From Pseudovibrio brasiliensis (lineage in GTDB: Bacteria > Pseudomonadota > Alphaproteobacteria > Rhizobiales > Stappiaceae), in the NCBI RefSeq assembly GCF_018282095.1, contig NZ_CP074126.1, positions 2,614,501 to 2,678,500 of the forward strand: a stretch of DNA of 64,000 nt, in the 5' to 3' direction. The position numbers were made by a program, and so were the translations under genes. This document shows positions 19,524 to 29,364 of this stretch, piece by piece. A model generated the notes under the pieces. It was not told where the DNA came from and did not search any database. It was given only the letters and a program-made list of their open reading frames with translations. Position 1 is the first letter of the stretch. The number at the start of each line of letters is the position of its first letter.

Positions 19524-20000
19524 TCAATTCGCCTCGTCTGAATCGACAAGCATCGCGCTGATTTCGGCTTCAGCGACCTTCTGACCATCAACCATTGCAA
19601 CACCTTCGAACTTCCAGATGGTTGCGCGGTTGCGGATCTTCTTCACATGAAAGCGGACCTGATCACCAGGAACCACTGGCTTACGGAACTTACACTTATC
19701 GATGGTCATAAAGTAAACCAGAGAAGGCACATCCGTCTTTTCACGGGCATGAACACAAAGCGCACCAGCAGTCTGAGCCATCGCTTCGATAAGCAGAACA
19801 CCCGGCATCACAGGCTGGCTAGGAAAATGCCCCTGAAAATGTGGCTCATTGATGGTTACATTCTTGATACCAACACCAGAATTATCACCGTCCATATCAA
19901 CGATACGGTCAATCATCAGGAATGGGTAGCGGTGGGGCAGCAGCTCCATAACCCGCATGATATCCGCAGCTTCCAGTGTTTTGGTCTCTACATCACTCAT
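19524..20000 (-). CDS. fabZ: 3-hydroxyacyl-ACP dehydratase FabZ
   Basis: FabZ dehydrates 3-hydroxyacyl-ACP in fatty acid elongation and so competes with LpxA and LpxD for the same pool. The 158 residues hold the hot-dog fold. [14 protein letters not shown] comes early, and the active site lies in [20 protein letters not shown] with its catalytic His and Glu. The gene stands between lpxD and lpxA, which links saturated fatty acid and lipid A supply. A short intergenic inverted repeat (CGGGAG/CTCCCG) lies just upstream at about 20098-20112. Confidence 0.96.
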   Translation of the reverse strand: MSDVETKTLEAADIMRVMELLPHRYPFLMIDRIVDMDGDNSGVGIKNVTINEPHFQGHFPSQPVMPGVLLIEAMAQTAGALCVHAREKTDVPSLVYFMTIDKCKFRKPVVPGDQVRFHVKKIRNRATIWKFEGVAMVDGQKVAEAEISAMLVDSDEAN

Positions 20001-20123
20001 AATAATGCCTCAGCAATATTGGTTGGACTGGCGCTCGTCTCTCTTAGAGACAGTGAGGACACGCCCTCCTCGTTCACCAGCCACCCCAGTTAACTATCGG
20101 GAGCAACTCCCGGTTCTAATCTG

Positions 20124-21188
20124 TTATTTCTTGCCGCTCTGCGACGTCAGACGACGCAGTACGGTCATTTCCTTGAACCACTCGCGGATCGGCCGCGCCG
20201 GAACACCACCATAACGCCCGCCTGGCGCCAGATCATCGTGTACAGCACTCACACCGGCAACCTGTGCACCCATTCCAATGCGAACATGACCGGAAACACC
20301 AGACTGCCCGCCCAGAACGACATAATCCTCAAGGGTCGAACTTCCGGAGATCCCCACCTGAGAAACAATCACACAGTGCTTGCCGATATTCACGTTGTGG
20401 CCAACCTGAACCTGATTATCAATCTTGGTTCCATCGCCCACAGTCGTATCGCGGTTCGCACCGCGGTCTATACAGGAGCCAGCACCAATTTCAACATCAT
20501 TTCCTAGCACAACTCGGCCCAGCTGGGGAACCTTGATATGTCCGCCTGCCCCCATCGCAAAGCCAAAGCCATCCTGCCCAATGCTTACGTTTGGGTGAAT
20601 AATGACACGATCACCAAGCACGCAATGCTGCAGGCTGGCATTTGCCCCGATGGAACAGTTCTCGCCCAACTGACAGTTGGCAGCAATCACGGCATTCGGA
20701 CCAATACAACACCCGGCCCCAACCACCACATCAGCGCCAATCACAGCCCCTGCTTCAACAACAACACCTTCACCCAGCTTCGCACTCTCTTCAACATAAG
20801 CGCGCGGACTAACAGAAGTCTCACGGGTTACAGGAAGTGGCCGCATAGCGTCCGGATAGAGTTCCGCCAGAACTTTTGCCAGAGAACGATACGGCTCCTT
20901 GGCAAGCAGCGGAACAACACCCTCAGGAACCTTCTCCAGATGCTTTTTACTCACCAGACAAGCCGTTGCCGTGGTGCCCTCAAGCTGATCCAGATATTTA
21001 GGGTTATCGATGAACACGAGCGTTCCGGGAACGCCTTCATCCAATGGAGCGACACCAGAAATGGTCAGCTCACAATCACCACGAACAATCTCCGCCCCAG
21101 CCCATTCAGCAACTTGCTTAACTGTTATTGTTTGAGCTTCAGGGAAGAAAACCGGGCTCATTTCAGACTGATTTGATGGTTCTGTCAT
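20124..21188 (-). CDS. lpxD: UDP-3-O-acyl-glucosamine N-acyltransferase LpxD
   Basis: LpxD adds the second, N-linked hydroxyacyl chain to UDP-3-O-acyl-glucosamine. The 354 residues have an N-terminal uridine-binding domain (VAEWAGAEIVRGD, EGVPGTLVFIDNPKY). A left-handed beta-helix of hexapeptide repeats follows, with GSCIDRGANRDTTVGDGTKI and the catalytic His in VQVGHNVNIG. A C-terminal helix completes it. The ribosome-binding site AGGA is only a few bases past a terminator-like hairpin that separates the gene from bamA. Expression of lpxD and the genes after it may therefore be partly uncoupled from bamA. Confidence 0.97.
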   Translation of the reverse strand: MTEPSNQSEMSPVFFPEAQTITVKQVAEWAGAEIVRGDCELTISGVAPLDEGVPGTLVFIDNPKYLDQLEGTTATACLVSKKHLEKVPEGVVPLLAKEPYRSLAKVLAELYPDAMRPLPVTRETSVSPRAYVEESAKLGEGVVVEAGAVIGADVVVGAGCCIGPNAVIAANCQLGENCSIGANASLQHCVLGDRVIIHPNVSIGQDGFGFAMGAGGHIKVPQLGRVVLGNDVEIGAGSCIDRGANRDTTVGDGTKIDNQVQVGHNVNIGKHCVIVSQVGISGSSTLEDYVVLGGQSGVSGHVRIGMGAQVAGVSAVHDDLAPGGRYGGVPARPIREWFKEMTVLRRLTSQSGKK

Positions 21189-21196
21189 AGGGTCCT

Positions 21197-21236
21197 ACAA
21201 AAAAAAAATCGGCCGCCGAGGGTTTCGGCGACCGAT
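21197..21236 (-). terminator. Terminator-like hairpin between bamA and lpxD
   Basis: On the minus strand a 12-pair stem with one mismatch (21225-21236 with 21208-21219) is followed by about ten T (21199-21208 on the plus strand). It ends right before the lpxD ribosome-binding site. Confidence 0.85.
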
Positions 21237-21257
21237 TATAATCAAATTTTAAGCGGA

Positions 21258-23630
21258 TCAGAAGCGTGTACCACCGCTGAGCTTAAATACCTGCGTTTCA
21301 TCAACATCGTTTTTCAGCACAGGCCAAGCAAAGTCAGCACGCAGCGGTCCAAACGGAGACTGCCACAGTACACCAAAGCCGACAGACGCACGCAGATAGA
21401 AGTCTTCAGACTGGATCTGTGAACCATCGCTGGTAATCACATTAGCCAGATCGCTATCGACGCCCCACAAGGAGCCCGCATCAGCAAAGACCGCACCAGA
21501 CAATCCAAGCTCTTCAGGGAAGACCGGGAACGGGAACTGACCTTCAACAGTACCAGCAACGTAGTACTTACCACCAAGTGCATCACCACCAGTCTCATCA
21601 CGTGGACCATAACCGTTGGTTGCAAAACCACGAATACGATCAGGAGAACCTTGATACTGATCAGTCACGCGCAGACGATTACCGATGGATTCAATATAAC
21701 CAGCAGAACCCTTCACAAAGCCAACAAGACCCCATTCAGCGTAAAGTTCTTCAAATGCACTCGCTTTAACCTGACCGCGAAGATACTGAGATTCACCACC
21801 GAGACCTGCAATTTCCTGCTCATAAGAAGCAGCATAACCGTCGCGTGGGTTCAGGTTGTTATCCAGCGTATTGTAGACAAAAGAGAAGCCGGCAAGAGAT
21901 GTAGTGTACTGACCAAGTGAGTCACAAACACCCAAAGACACACCATCTGCACAATCACCAGGGCCAATACCAGTTGAATCGCTACGGGTCAGATCACGCT
22001 GGTACAGCTTGTAGAACAGGTTGAGCGTCAACTCGTCTTCGCGAAGCGGAAGACCAAAGTTCACCGCACCGCCAGTTGTCTGCTCCTCGTATGCACGGGT
22101 GCTGTTCTGGTCGTATACGCGGCGGTATACATCCAAACCGGCGGAGATACGGCGTCCCATGAAGAATGGTTCAACGAACTTGAACTCATACTTCTGATTA
22201 TCGGTACCACCGCCAACAGCAGCTTTCACGTACTGACCACGACCAAGGAAGTTGCGCTCGGTGATGGAAATATCACCGATCACACCATCAGAGGTGGAAT
22301 AACCTACACCGAATGAAACTTCACCGGTTGGCTGCTCTTCAACATCCACATTGATGATCACACGGTCAGGAGCACTACCTTGCTGTCGGGTAATGCGAAC
22401 GTTCTTGAAGTAACGAGTGTTACGCAGACGACGCTCAGCCTTATCCAGCAGGATACGGTTGTAAGCATCACCCTCAGCAAGATCAAACTCGCGGCGGATC
22501 ACGTACTCACGAGTACGGTCGTTACCACGAACATTGATACGTTCAACGTAAACACGAGGACCTTCTTCAATCAGGTAAGTGATCGAAACAGTCTTATTCT
22601 CGTAGTCGCGCTCACCACGAGGGCGAACCTGAGCGAACGCGTAGCCTGCTTTGGAAACTTCCAGTGTCAGAGCTTCAAGCGTCTTTTCAACTTCGAGAGA
22701 GTTATAAGTATCACCAGACTGAGTGCGCAGGTACTGACGCATAGCCTCTGGATCAATCGCAGACAGAGAAGTATCGATTTCGATATCACCGAATTCGTAC
22801 TGCTCACCTTCATCAACCGTGAAAGTCACGTAGAAGATGTTCTGCTCACGGTCCAAATCTGCAACCGCAGAAACAACGCGGAAGTCAGCGTAACCCTTCT
22901 GGTAGTAGAACTGACGCAGAGCTTCCTGATCCACCTCAAGGCGATCCGGGTCATAAACGTCGGTTGTACGCAACCAGCCGAGGAAACCACTTTCGCGGGT
23001 CTGGATCTGCTCACGCAAGTAACCGTCAGAGAATGCCTGGTTACCGATGAAGGAAATACGGGCAACGCCTGTCTTATCACCTTCTTCGATTTCAAAAACC
23101 AGATCCACACGGTTATTAGCGCGCTCAATAATCTTCGGCTCAACAGACGCACGATAGCGACCGGAGCGACGATAAGCTTCCAGAAGGTTCTGAGCATCAG
23201 ACTGAACACGCGCCCGTGTCAGCATGGAGCGCTCGGAAGAACGAACAACTGATTGCAGAGCCTGGTCGGTCAGCCGGCTGTTACCTTCGAAGGAGATTTT
23301 GCCGATAACTGGGTTTTCTTTAACATCAACAACAAGAGTGCCGCCGCGCTGTTCAATGGAAACATCAGCAAACAGACCGGTCGCATAAAGCGTAGTCAGG
23401 CTCTCGTCGATATCAATTGCAGAAAACGATTTTCCTGGACGGATAGTCAGGTAGTTACGAACTGTTTCATCTTCGATGCGGGTAGCACCGTTGACGACAA
23501 TCTTGTTAACCACCGCGGCCTCGGCAACCCCTGCTCCGATGAACGGAACCCCAACCGGAGCAACTGTACTAGTAGCTGCAACGGCCATTGCCAAAAGCGA
23601 CACACGTGACAGGTTCTTAAATGACTGCAT
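21258..23630 (-). CDS. bamA: Outer membrane protein assembly factor BamA
   Basis: BamA is the central subunit of the BAM complex that inserts beta-barrel proteins into the outer membrane. With the ATG at 23630 the protein has 790 residues: a signal peptide to about residue 39 (VAEA-AVV), POTRA domains up to about residue 435, and a 16-stranded barrel of the Omp85 family. The barrel ends in the typical Phe (GGTRF). The barrel motif VRGF appears as IRGFATNGYGPRD. The frame is open upstream to 23729, but that extension has no signal peptide character. It lies between rseP and lpxD as in most proteobacteria. Confidence 0.96.
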   Translation of the reverse strand: MQSFKNLSRVSLLAMAVAATSTVAPVGVPFIGAGVAEAAVVNKIVVNGATRIEDETVRNYLTIRPGKSFSAIDIDESLTTLYATGLFADVSIEQRGGTLVVDVKENPVIGKISFEGNSRLTDQALQSVVRSSERSMLTRARVQSDAQNLLEAYRRSGRYRASVEPKIIERANNRVDLVFEIEEGDKTGVARISFIGNQAFSDGYLREQIQTRESGFLGWLRTTDVYDPDRLEVDQEALRQFYYQKGYADFRVVSAVADLDREQNIFYVTFTVDEGEQYEFGDIEIDTSLSAIDPEAMRQYLRTQSGDTYNSLEVEKTLEALTLEVSKAGYAFAQVRPRGERDYENKTVSITYLIEEGPRVYVERINVRGNDRTREYVIRREFDLAEGDAYNRILLDKAERRLRNTRYFKNVRITRQQGSAPDRVIINVDVEEQPTGEVSFGVGYSTSDGVIGDISITERNFLGRGQYVKAAVGGGTDNQKYEFKFVEPFFMGRRISAGLDVYRRVYDQNSTRAYEEQTTGGAVNFGLPLREDELTLNLFYKLYQRDLTRSDSTGIGPGDCADGVSLGVCDSLGQYTTSLAGFSFVYNTLDNNLNPRDGYAASYEQEIAGLGGESQYLRGQVKASAFEELYAEWGLVGFVKGSAGYIESIGNRLRVTDQYQGSPDRIRGFATNGYGPRDETGGDALGGKYYVAGTVEGQFPFPVFPEELGLSGAVFADAGSLWGVDSDLANVITSDGSQIQSEDFYLRASVGFGVLWQSPFGPLRADFAWPVLKNDVDETQVFKLSGGTRF

Positions 23631-23832
23631 AGAACTGCTATGCCTTTTATTTTCAGCCTGAAGTTGCACTAGTCCCCTGATCCTCAGATCACTAATGCGC
23701 TTCAGGGTAATGGATAGAATCTGAAACACCTAGGAACTTTGTACAAGGTTTTCAGAGTAAAGCAAGGCGCCACAACCGGATTTAATGCAATTTGCCCAAT
23801 CCTTTGCTCAGGCCTTCGGTTACGCAACTTAC

Positions 23833-24969
23833 CTAAGAGCCGATTATCGACCGCAGATCATTCCAGGTCGCAAAAACCATTAGAAGTAGAACCAGAGTGA
23901 TTCCGATACGGAACCCGAAATCCTGCAGTTTTTCACTCAACGGCTTCCCCCTTACAATCTCGATGATGTAGTACAGCAAATGCCCGCCATCCAGCATGGG
24001 GACCGGCATGAGGTTGAGTAAACCAATAGAAATTGACAAAACTGCGGTAAGGTTAATTAGCGGTAAAATACCATGGGTCGCAACTTGCCCAGAAATTTGC
24101 GCTACGCGAATCGGACCACCCAGTTGATCCGGATCTTCTTTACCAAGGAAGAGACCGCCAATATAACCCAATGTCCTGTCTAGAATATACCATGTCTCTT
24201 TTACCCCTTCACCTACGGCTTCCACGGGGCCAAATCGCTTCACTATGATATCTTCTTGGGAAGTATTCCGCTGAATACCCAGAATGCCAACTTTCTGAGT
24301 GTTTCCAAAACCATCGCTGATTTCCTGCAGTTCCGGCGTAGCAGTCAGACGCTCGATCGCATCCCCGCGCTCAACATCGATTTCCATCGGAACACCTGCG
24401 CTCGCGGTCACAAGACGCTGAACATCGCTGAAGCTCTCTACAGGATTGCCGTCAATAGCGACAATCAGGTCTCCTGGCATCATGCCAGCCATCTCGGCGG
24501 CACTGCCCGGACGCACCTGATCCACACGCGGCAATGTTTCGTATTTTCCTAAAAATCCAAACATTGCTGCAAAGATAAGAATAGCGAGGATAAAATTGGC
24601 AATAGGCCCTGCGGCCACAATTGCGGAGCGCTGCCACGGGTTCTTTGCAAAGAATGCAGTCCGGCGCGTCTCCTCATCCATTCTGGCCTGCTCATCACGA
24701 TCAGGAACACTTGCAGCATTCTCATCACCGGAGAACTTCACATAGCCACCCAGCGGGATGGCACAAACCTTCCAGCGCGTACCGTGCTTGTCATCACGAC
24801 CAAACAGCTCCGGCCCAAACCCGACTGAAAACGCAAGAACCCTGACGCCGCACCAGCGCGCAACGAGGAAATGCCCTAACTCATGGAAAAACACGACCAC
24901 GGTAAGCACAGCCAAGAAAGGAATGATGACTCCGAGCGAACCACCAAGAACTGAACTCAGAACGTCCAT
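23833..24969 (-). CDS. rseP: Site-2 protease RseP (M50 family)
   Basis: RseP is an intramembrane zinc metalloprotease that cleaves anti-sigma factors and signal-peptide remnants. The 378 residues carry HELGH at 29-33 inside the first membrane segment. A single visible PDZ region lies around residues 115-200 (VRPGSAAEMAGMMPGDLIVAIDG), where E. coli has two. The second metal motif PMLDGGHLLYY is near residue 330, followed by a last membrane segment. It lies between dxr and bamA in the conserved envelope block. Confidence 0.96.
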   Translation of the reverse strand: MDVLSSVLGGSLGVIIPFLAVLTVVVFFHELGHFLVARWCGVRVLAFSVGFGPELFGRDDKHGTRWKVCAIPLGGYVKFSGDENAASVPDRDEQARMDEETRRTAFFAKNPWQRSAIVAAGPIANFILAILIFAAMFGFLGKYETLPRVDQVRPGSAAEMAGMMPGDLIVAIDGNPVESFSDVQRLVTASAGVPMEIDVERGDAIERLTATPELQEISDGFGNTQKVGILGIQRNTSQEDIIVKRFGPVEAVGEGVKETWYILDRTLGYIGGLFLGKEDPDQLGGPIRVAQISGQVATHGILPLINLTAVLSISIGLLNLMPVPMLDGGHLLYYIIEIVRGKPLSEKLQDFGFRIGITLVLLLMVFATWNDLRSIIGS

Positions 24970-25008
24970 GCGAACAGCCTTACCTTATTTCTTAAAGGAA
25001 GCGCCGGA

Positions 25009-26181
25009 TTAGGCGGCCATCTTCCCAATAACTTCGTTTGCAACTCGACGCGCTACCTGATCCAACTGAAGAATCTCCTCCAGCTGATCTGAACAATCTA
25101 GCATATTTTGCGTATGAAGCCGATTCAGAACATCCTCAAGAAGCTCTGGTATCTGTAGGAAACCAATCTTCCGTCCAAGAAACGCTTCCACGGCAACTTC
25201 GTCCGCTGCATTAAAAACAGTGCCTGCCCCATCACCCATCTCCATCACACGCCGCGCGAGTGAAAGAGCAGGAAAACGCTCTAAATCAGGCTTTTCAAAG
25301 TCCAGACGCCCGATCATCCCCAGATCAAGATCCGCAACCGGAGCTGTCTTGCGGGTTGGCCAGGCCAGACAGTGAGCAATAGGCCCGCACATATCCGGAA
25401 CAGACATATGGGCCAATAATGACCCATCACAATATCTAACCATCCCATGGACAATTGATTGTGGATGGACCACCACATCCAGCTGCTCCGCAGTAATTGG
25501 GAACAAATGGAAAGCTTCAATCAGCTCCAGACCCTTGTTCACCATGGACGCACTATCAATGGTGATGCGCTGCCCCATGGACCAGTTTGGATGCTTCAAA
25601 GCCATCTCAGGTGTAGCAACCCGCATCTCGTCCAATGTGGATTTGCGGAACGGTCCACCAGATGCAGTGACAATCACCTTATCGACGGCTTTAGGATCAT
25701 CCTGCTCAAACACTTGAAAGATCGCGTTATGCTCAGAGTCCATCGGCAGCAGTTTGGAGCCATGCTTCTCAGTAAGGCCACACACAATGGTGCCCGCACA
25801 TACCATGGTCTCCTTGTTGGCCAGCGCAATATTGCTACCAGCCTTGATGCCTTCAACGGTCGGCTCGAGCCCCGCAGCACCAACCATAGCTGAAACAAGC
25901 AGATCAACTTTCTGACCAGCCGCTTCCAGCACCGCTGCACGGCCTGCAGAAACCTCAACATCTGTACCGGCCAGAGCATCCTTCAGCTCATCATACTTGC
26001 TGGCATCGCCGATCACAGCACGTTTTGCATTGGTTTCGCGGCACGCTTTGGCAAGTGCCTCAACATTCTGGCCTGCAACAAGTGCGTTGACCTCATAGCG
26101 CTCAGGGCTGTGGGCGATAACTTTGAGCGTACTGGCTCCAACCGATCCGGTTGCTCCCAACACTGAGAGGGACTTTGTCAT
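25009..26181 (-). CDS. dxr: 1-deoxy-D-xylulose 5-phosphate reductoisomerase
   Basis: Dxr makes 2-C-methyl-erythritol 4-phosphate, the first committed step of the MEP isoprenoid route, using NADPH and a divalent metal. The 390 residues begin with the nucleotide-binding LGATGSVGAST. The metal and substrate region MDSEHNAIFQ follows, then TASGGPFR and the conserved HPNWSMGQRITIDSASMVNKG. The gene supplies precursors for the undecaprenyl chain made by UppS, encoded two genes upstream. The ATG at 26181 has AAGGG upstream. Confidence 0.97.
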   Translation of the reverse strand: MTKSLSVLGATGSVGASTLKVIAHSPERYEVNALVAGQNVEALAKACRETNAKRAVIGDASKYDELKDALAGTDVEVSAGRAAVLEAAGQKVDLLVSAMVGAAGLEPTVEGIKAGSNIALANKETMVCAGTIVCGLTEKHGSKLLPMDSEHNAIFQVFEQDDPKAVDKVIVTASGGPFRKSTLDEMRVATPEMALKHPNWSMGQRITIDSASMVNKGLELIEAFHLFPITAEQLDVVVHPQSIVHGMVRYCDGSLLAHMSVPDMCGPIAHCLAWPTRKTAPVADLDLGMIGRLDFEKPDLERFPALSLARRVMEMGDGAGTVFNAADEVAVEAFLGRKIGFLQIPELLEDVLNRLHTQNMLDCSDQLEEILQLDQVARRVANEVIGKMAA

Positions 26182-26236
26182 ATCAACAACCCTTGCAAAT
26201 CAAACAGTCAGCACATGAAGCTGCAATCAGGCATCC

Positions 26237-27127
26237 TTAGGATGCAAAGAGCATCAACCCAGCGTTTGGATTAAACAGCTGACCGCCAAGCACAACACCA
26301 ATCACATAGGAGAATACTGCAGCCGCAACAAGACCATCCACACGATCAAGCAGGCCGCCATGTCCAGGAATGAGGCGGCTGGAATCCTTAACCTTAAAGC
26401 GACGCTTCATGGAACTTTCAAACAGATCACCAAGCTGGGAGACCGCAGAAAGCACAACAGCAAGGCCAAACGCCCAAATCAGCTGAGATCCACCAACAGC
26501 AGCAACAAAACCCATTCCCAGCAGGGAAGAGAAGAAAACGCCGCCAAGCGCGCCGCTCCAGGTCTTATTCGGAGAAACAGCAGGCCAAAGCTTAGGGCCG
26601 CCAAAGCTGCGACCGCAGACGTATGCTGCAATGTCAGTACCCCAAACAACAAGGAAGAGGTAAATAATGAAGAACAGACCTTCATCCCCTTCCCGCAATG
26701 CCAGAAGCGAAACAAAAGTCAGGCCAGCATAAACATAGCCTTCACTCACCCAGCGCGAGATACGGTCGAAACCGCCAGCGCCATAGAGCACCACAGCACC
26801 AGCAATCAGCGCACCGGCAATCCAGAGCGGCTGGGCCTGAAAATAGGCAAATCCAATAAACAGAAGAAACAGGTAACCCAACAGCACAACAGGACGCTGG
26901 GTGTTTTGCAGAATGATCTTGTACCATTCCCAGTAAACAATCAGCATGCCAACCAGCACAAGACCGGCAAACCAGAAACCACCTGCCCATGTCAGCGCCA
27001 AGGCGACAGGGGCTAGAATAACTGCGGAAAGAGCGCGTACCAGCAAATCAGGGTTTGCATTAAGTACGCGCCGGATAATTCCTCCGGAGGCGCCTTCAGA
27101 ATTGTTCTGATTGTTTTTATCAGGCAT
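26237..27127 (-). CDS. cdsA: Phosphatidate cytidylyltransferase CdsA
   Basis: CdsA is a polytopic inner-membrane enzyme that makes CDP-diacylglycerol from phosphatidate and CTP for all phospholipids. The 296 residues show repeated membrane segments and the family signature near the C-terminus: QLGDLFESSMKRRFKVKD followed by RLIPGHGGLLDRVDG, which holds the metal-binding acidic residues. The start overlaps the uppS stop by one base (TAATG), so both are translationally coupled. Confidence 0.96.
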   Translation of the reverse strand: MPDKNNQNNSEGASGGIIRRVLNANPDLLVRALSAVILAPVALALTWAGGFWFAGLVLVGMLIVYWEWYKIILQNTQRPVVLLGYLFLLFIGFAYFQAQPLWIAGALIAGAVVLYGAGGFDRISRWVSEGYVYAGLTFVSLLALREGDEGLFFIIYLFLVVWGTDIAAYVCGRSFGGPKLWPAVSPNKTWSGALGGVFFSSLLGMGFVAAVGGSQLIWAFGLAVVLSAVSQLGDLFESSMKRRFKVKDSSRLIPGHGGLLDRVDGLVAAAVFSYVIGVVLGGQLFNPNAGLMLFAS

Positions 27128-27900
27128 TACGTCCCAGTCGCGTCAGAGCTCAAACCCCCGTACCGCCGATCGCGGTTAGAGAACGCCAGCAAAGCATCGT
27201 CAAAAGCACCTGAATCGAACTCAGGCCAGGGCGTAGGAGCAAAATAGAATTCGGCATATGCTGCCTGCCACAACAGGAAGTTGGAAAGACGCTGCTCTCC
27301 CCCCGTGCGGACAATGAGGTCCGGATCCGGCATTTCATGGGTATCCAGACAAGCGCTGACATCATCCTCCCCGATGTCAGCAGCCTTCAACTCACCAGCT
27401 TCCACGCGTTCGGCCAGCTTACGGGCAGCTCGGACGTACTCGTCCCGCGCGCCGTAGTTAAAAGCAATCACCAAGACCAACCCGGTGCAATGCGCAGTCT
27501 TTTTCTCCGCATCATCAAGCAGGGTCAGCATGGATTTATCAAGATTTTCCTTGGATCCGATTACGCGAACCTTCACATTGGCTTTCACCAGATCTTTCAG
27601 GTCGTCGTAGACAAACCGGCGCAGCAAAGCCATCAGGAAGGAAACTTCCTGTTGCGGGCGCGACCAGTTCTCAGAGGAAAAACTAAACAGCGTCAGGTAG
27701 GAGATCCCGCGCTTTTGTGCGTGTTTTAAGGCTTCGCGCAGTGTTTTCACACCGCGCCGATGCCCTTCAGTACGCGGAAGACCACGGCGCTGAGCCCAAC
27801 GACCATTGCCATCCATGATGATGGCGACGTGACGAGGCACACTCAAAAGTCCGATGTCGGAATTTGTATCGACTGCCTCAAATTCAACGCTCGCCGTCAT
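27127..27900 (-). CDS. uppS: Undecaprenyl diphosphate synthase (isoprenyl transferase)
   Basis: UppS extends farnesyl diphosphate with isopentenyl units to the C55 carrier used for cell wall and O-antigen synthesis. The 257 residues contain the cis-prenyltransferase motifs: HVAIIMDGNGRWAQRRGLPR with the catalytic Asp, EGHRRGVKTLRE, FSSENWSRP, and RTGGEQRLSNFLLWQAAYAE near the C-terminus. It lies between frr and cdsA in the standard order. Confidence 0.97.
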   Translation of the reverse strand: MTASVEFEAVDTNSDIGLLSVPRHVAIIMDGNGRWAQRRGLPRTEGHRRGVKTLREALKHAQKRGISYLTLFSFSSENWSRPQQEVSFLMALLRRFVYDDLKDLVKANVKVRVIGSKENLDKSMLTLLDDAEKKTAHCTGLVLVIAFNYGARDEYVRAARKLAERVEAGELKAADIGEDDVSACLDTHEMPDPDLIVRTGGEQRLSNFLLWQAAYAEFYFAPTPWPEFDSGAFDDALLAFSNRDRRYGGLSSDATGT

Positions 27901-27923
27901 ATAGTCCCCGCTCTCAAACAGGA

Positions 27924-28481
27924 TTAAACCTGCTTGATCTCCTGTTCTTTTTTGGCAAGTACGGAATCAACTTCACCAATGATGTCGTCAGTCATCTTCT
28001 GAACCATGTCAGAAGCAGAACGCGCATCGTCTTCGCTCATGTCACCAGCTTTTTCGAGCTTTTTGATGGTGTCCATACCATCACGGCGAACATGACGTGC
28101 AGCGATCTTTGCTTGCTCGGCATATTTATGCGCAACTTTGACGAGTTCTTGACGACGCTCTTCATTGAGTTCAGGAATTGGCAGGCGCAGCACCATTCCA
28201 TCCACAACCGGGTTCAGACCAAGGCTGGATTCACGGATGGCTTTTTCAGTTGCAGCAACCATGGACTTGTCCCACACCTGAACGGAAAGCATGCGAGGCT
28301 CTGGAACACTTACTGTCGCGACCTGGTTGATCGGCATTGGAGCGCCATAGGCCTCCACAGTGATTGTGTCCAGCATACTTGCAGAAGCACGACCAGTACG
28401 AAGACCAGCAAATTCATGCTTCAAAGCTGTGATCGCACCATTCATGCGGCGGTCAAGATCGTCATAGTCCAGCTCTGACAT
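27924..28481 (-). CDS. frr: Ribosome recycling factor
   Basis: Frr works with EF-G to split the ribosome after termination. The 185 residues are exactly the E. coli length and show the family stretches [33 protein letters not shown] and [11 protein letters not shown], with a long three-helix bundle. I chose the ATG at 28481, which has GAGG six bases upstream; the frame is open 15 bases further. It follows pyrH after about 98 bases. Confidence 0.97.
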   Translation of the reverse strand: MSELDYDDLDRRMNGAITALKHEFAGLRTGRASASMLDTITVEAYGAPMPINQVATVSVPEPRMLSVQVWDKSMVAATEKAIRESSLGLNPVVDGMVLRLPIPELNEERRQELVKVAHKYAEQAKIAARHVRRDGMDTIKKLEKAGDMSEDDARSASDMVQKMTDDIIGEVDSVLAKKEQEIKQV

Positions 28482-28579
28482 AATTTCCTCTTTCACCTAT
28501 CATTTAAACGGACCGGCATTCCAAAACGGGAAACCGGCCCGGGTCAATTTCTGACAGTTAAGATACCAGTCGGCACCTG

Positions 28580-29299
28580 TTAGTCTTCAATGACCGTAAA
28601 TAGCCCCTGCCCGCGCAGCACATTTACAAGCGCGCTGGAGGTCTTGATGGAAAAGACAACTACAGGAATAGAGTTGTCTCGGGCAAGTGCAATCGCGGTC
28701 GCATCCATGACTTTCAGGTTCTTTTCAAGAACTTCCCCCGGTGTAAGCGTGTCAAAACGCTTTGCATCAGGCTTAAGCTTAGGATCAGCGTCATAAACGC
28801 CATCAACACTGGTGCCTTTAAGGAACACATCGCACTGCATCTCTGCTGCGCGCAATGCCGCACCAGAATCAGTGGTAAAGAACGGATTGCCCGTACCACC
28901 TGCAAACAGAATAACGTCCCCGTCTTCCATGTAACGCTCTGCACCGCGCTGAGTAAAGCTCTCACAAATGGAAGGAACCGGAACAGCAGAAAGCACACGC
29001 GCCTGAATACCGCGCTGACGCAGAGCATCGGCAAGCGTGAGCGAGTTCATGATTGTCGCGAGCATACCCATGTGGTCACCGGTGACACGGTTTCCGCCTT
29101 TGGCTGCCAGAGCTACACCACGGAAGATGTTACCACCACCAACAACGATGCCGAACTGCGCACCCAGGTTTACAGCCTCTGAAATTTCCGCCGCGACCCG
29201 TTCAACCACCTTTGGATCGATGCCAAAGTCCTGGTCGCCCATCAGCGCTTCCCCTGAAAGCTTCAGAAGAACTCGTTTCCAGCGAACACCATCAGACAT
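28580..29299 (-). CDS. pyrH: Uridylate kinase
   Basis: PyrH is the bacterial UMP kinase of the amino-acid-kinase fold, feeding UTP and CTP pools. The 239 residues hold LLKLSGEALMGDQDFGID, VVGGGNIFRG, DHMGMLATIMNSLTLAD and the CDVFLKGTSVDGVYDADP loop. I chose the ATG at 29299 because GAGGTTTACT precedes it; an ATG at 29320 is in frame but lacks a ribosome-binding site. A perfect palindromic hairpin separates it from tsf. Confidence 0.97.
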   Translation of the reverse strand: MSDGVRWKRVLLKLSGEALMGDQDFGIDPKVVERVAAEISEAVNLGAQFGIVVGGGNIFRGVALAAKGGNRVTGDHMGMLATIMNSLTLADALRQRGIQARVLSAVPVPSICESFTQRGAERYMEDGDVILFAGGTGNPFFTTDSGAALRAAEMQCDVFLKGTSVDGVYDADPKLKPDAKRFDTLTPGEVLEKNLKVMDATAIALARDNSIPVVVFSIKTSSALVNVLRGQGLFTVIED

Positions 29300-29331
29300 A
29301 GTAAACCTCTTTTCATGCATCCAGATACAAA

Positions 29332-29358
29332 GAGGGCGTCGACTGAGTCGACGCCCTC
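29332..29358. terminator. Perfect palindromic hairpin between tsf and pyrH
   Basis: The 13-base arm GAGGGCGTCGACT pairs completely with AGTCGACGCCCTC around a single central base. On the minus strand it follows the tsf stop and is trailed only by TTTGTAT, so it may attenuate or protect the 3' end rather than fully terminate. Confidence 0.65.
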
Positions 29359-29364
29359 AATAAA

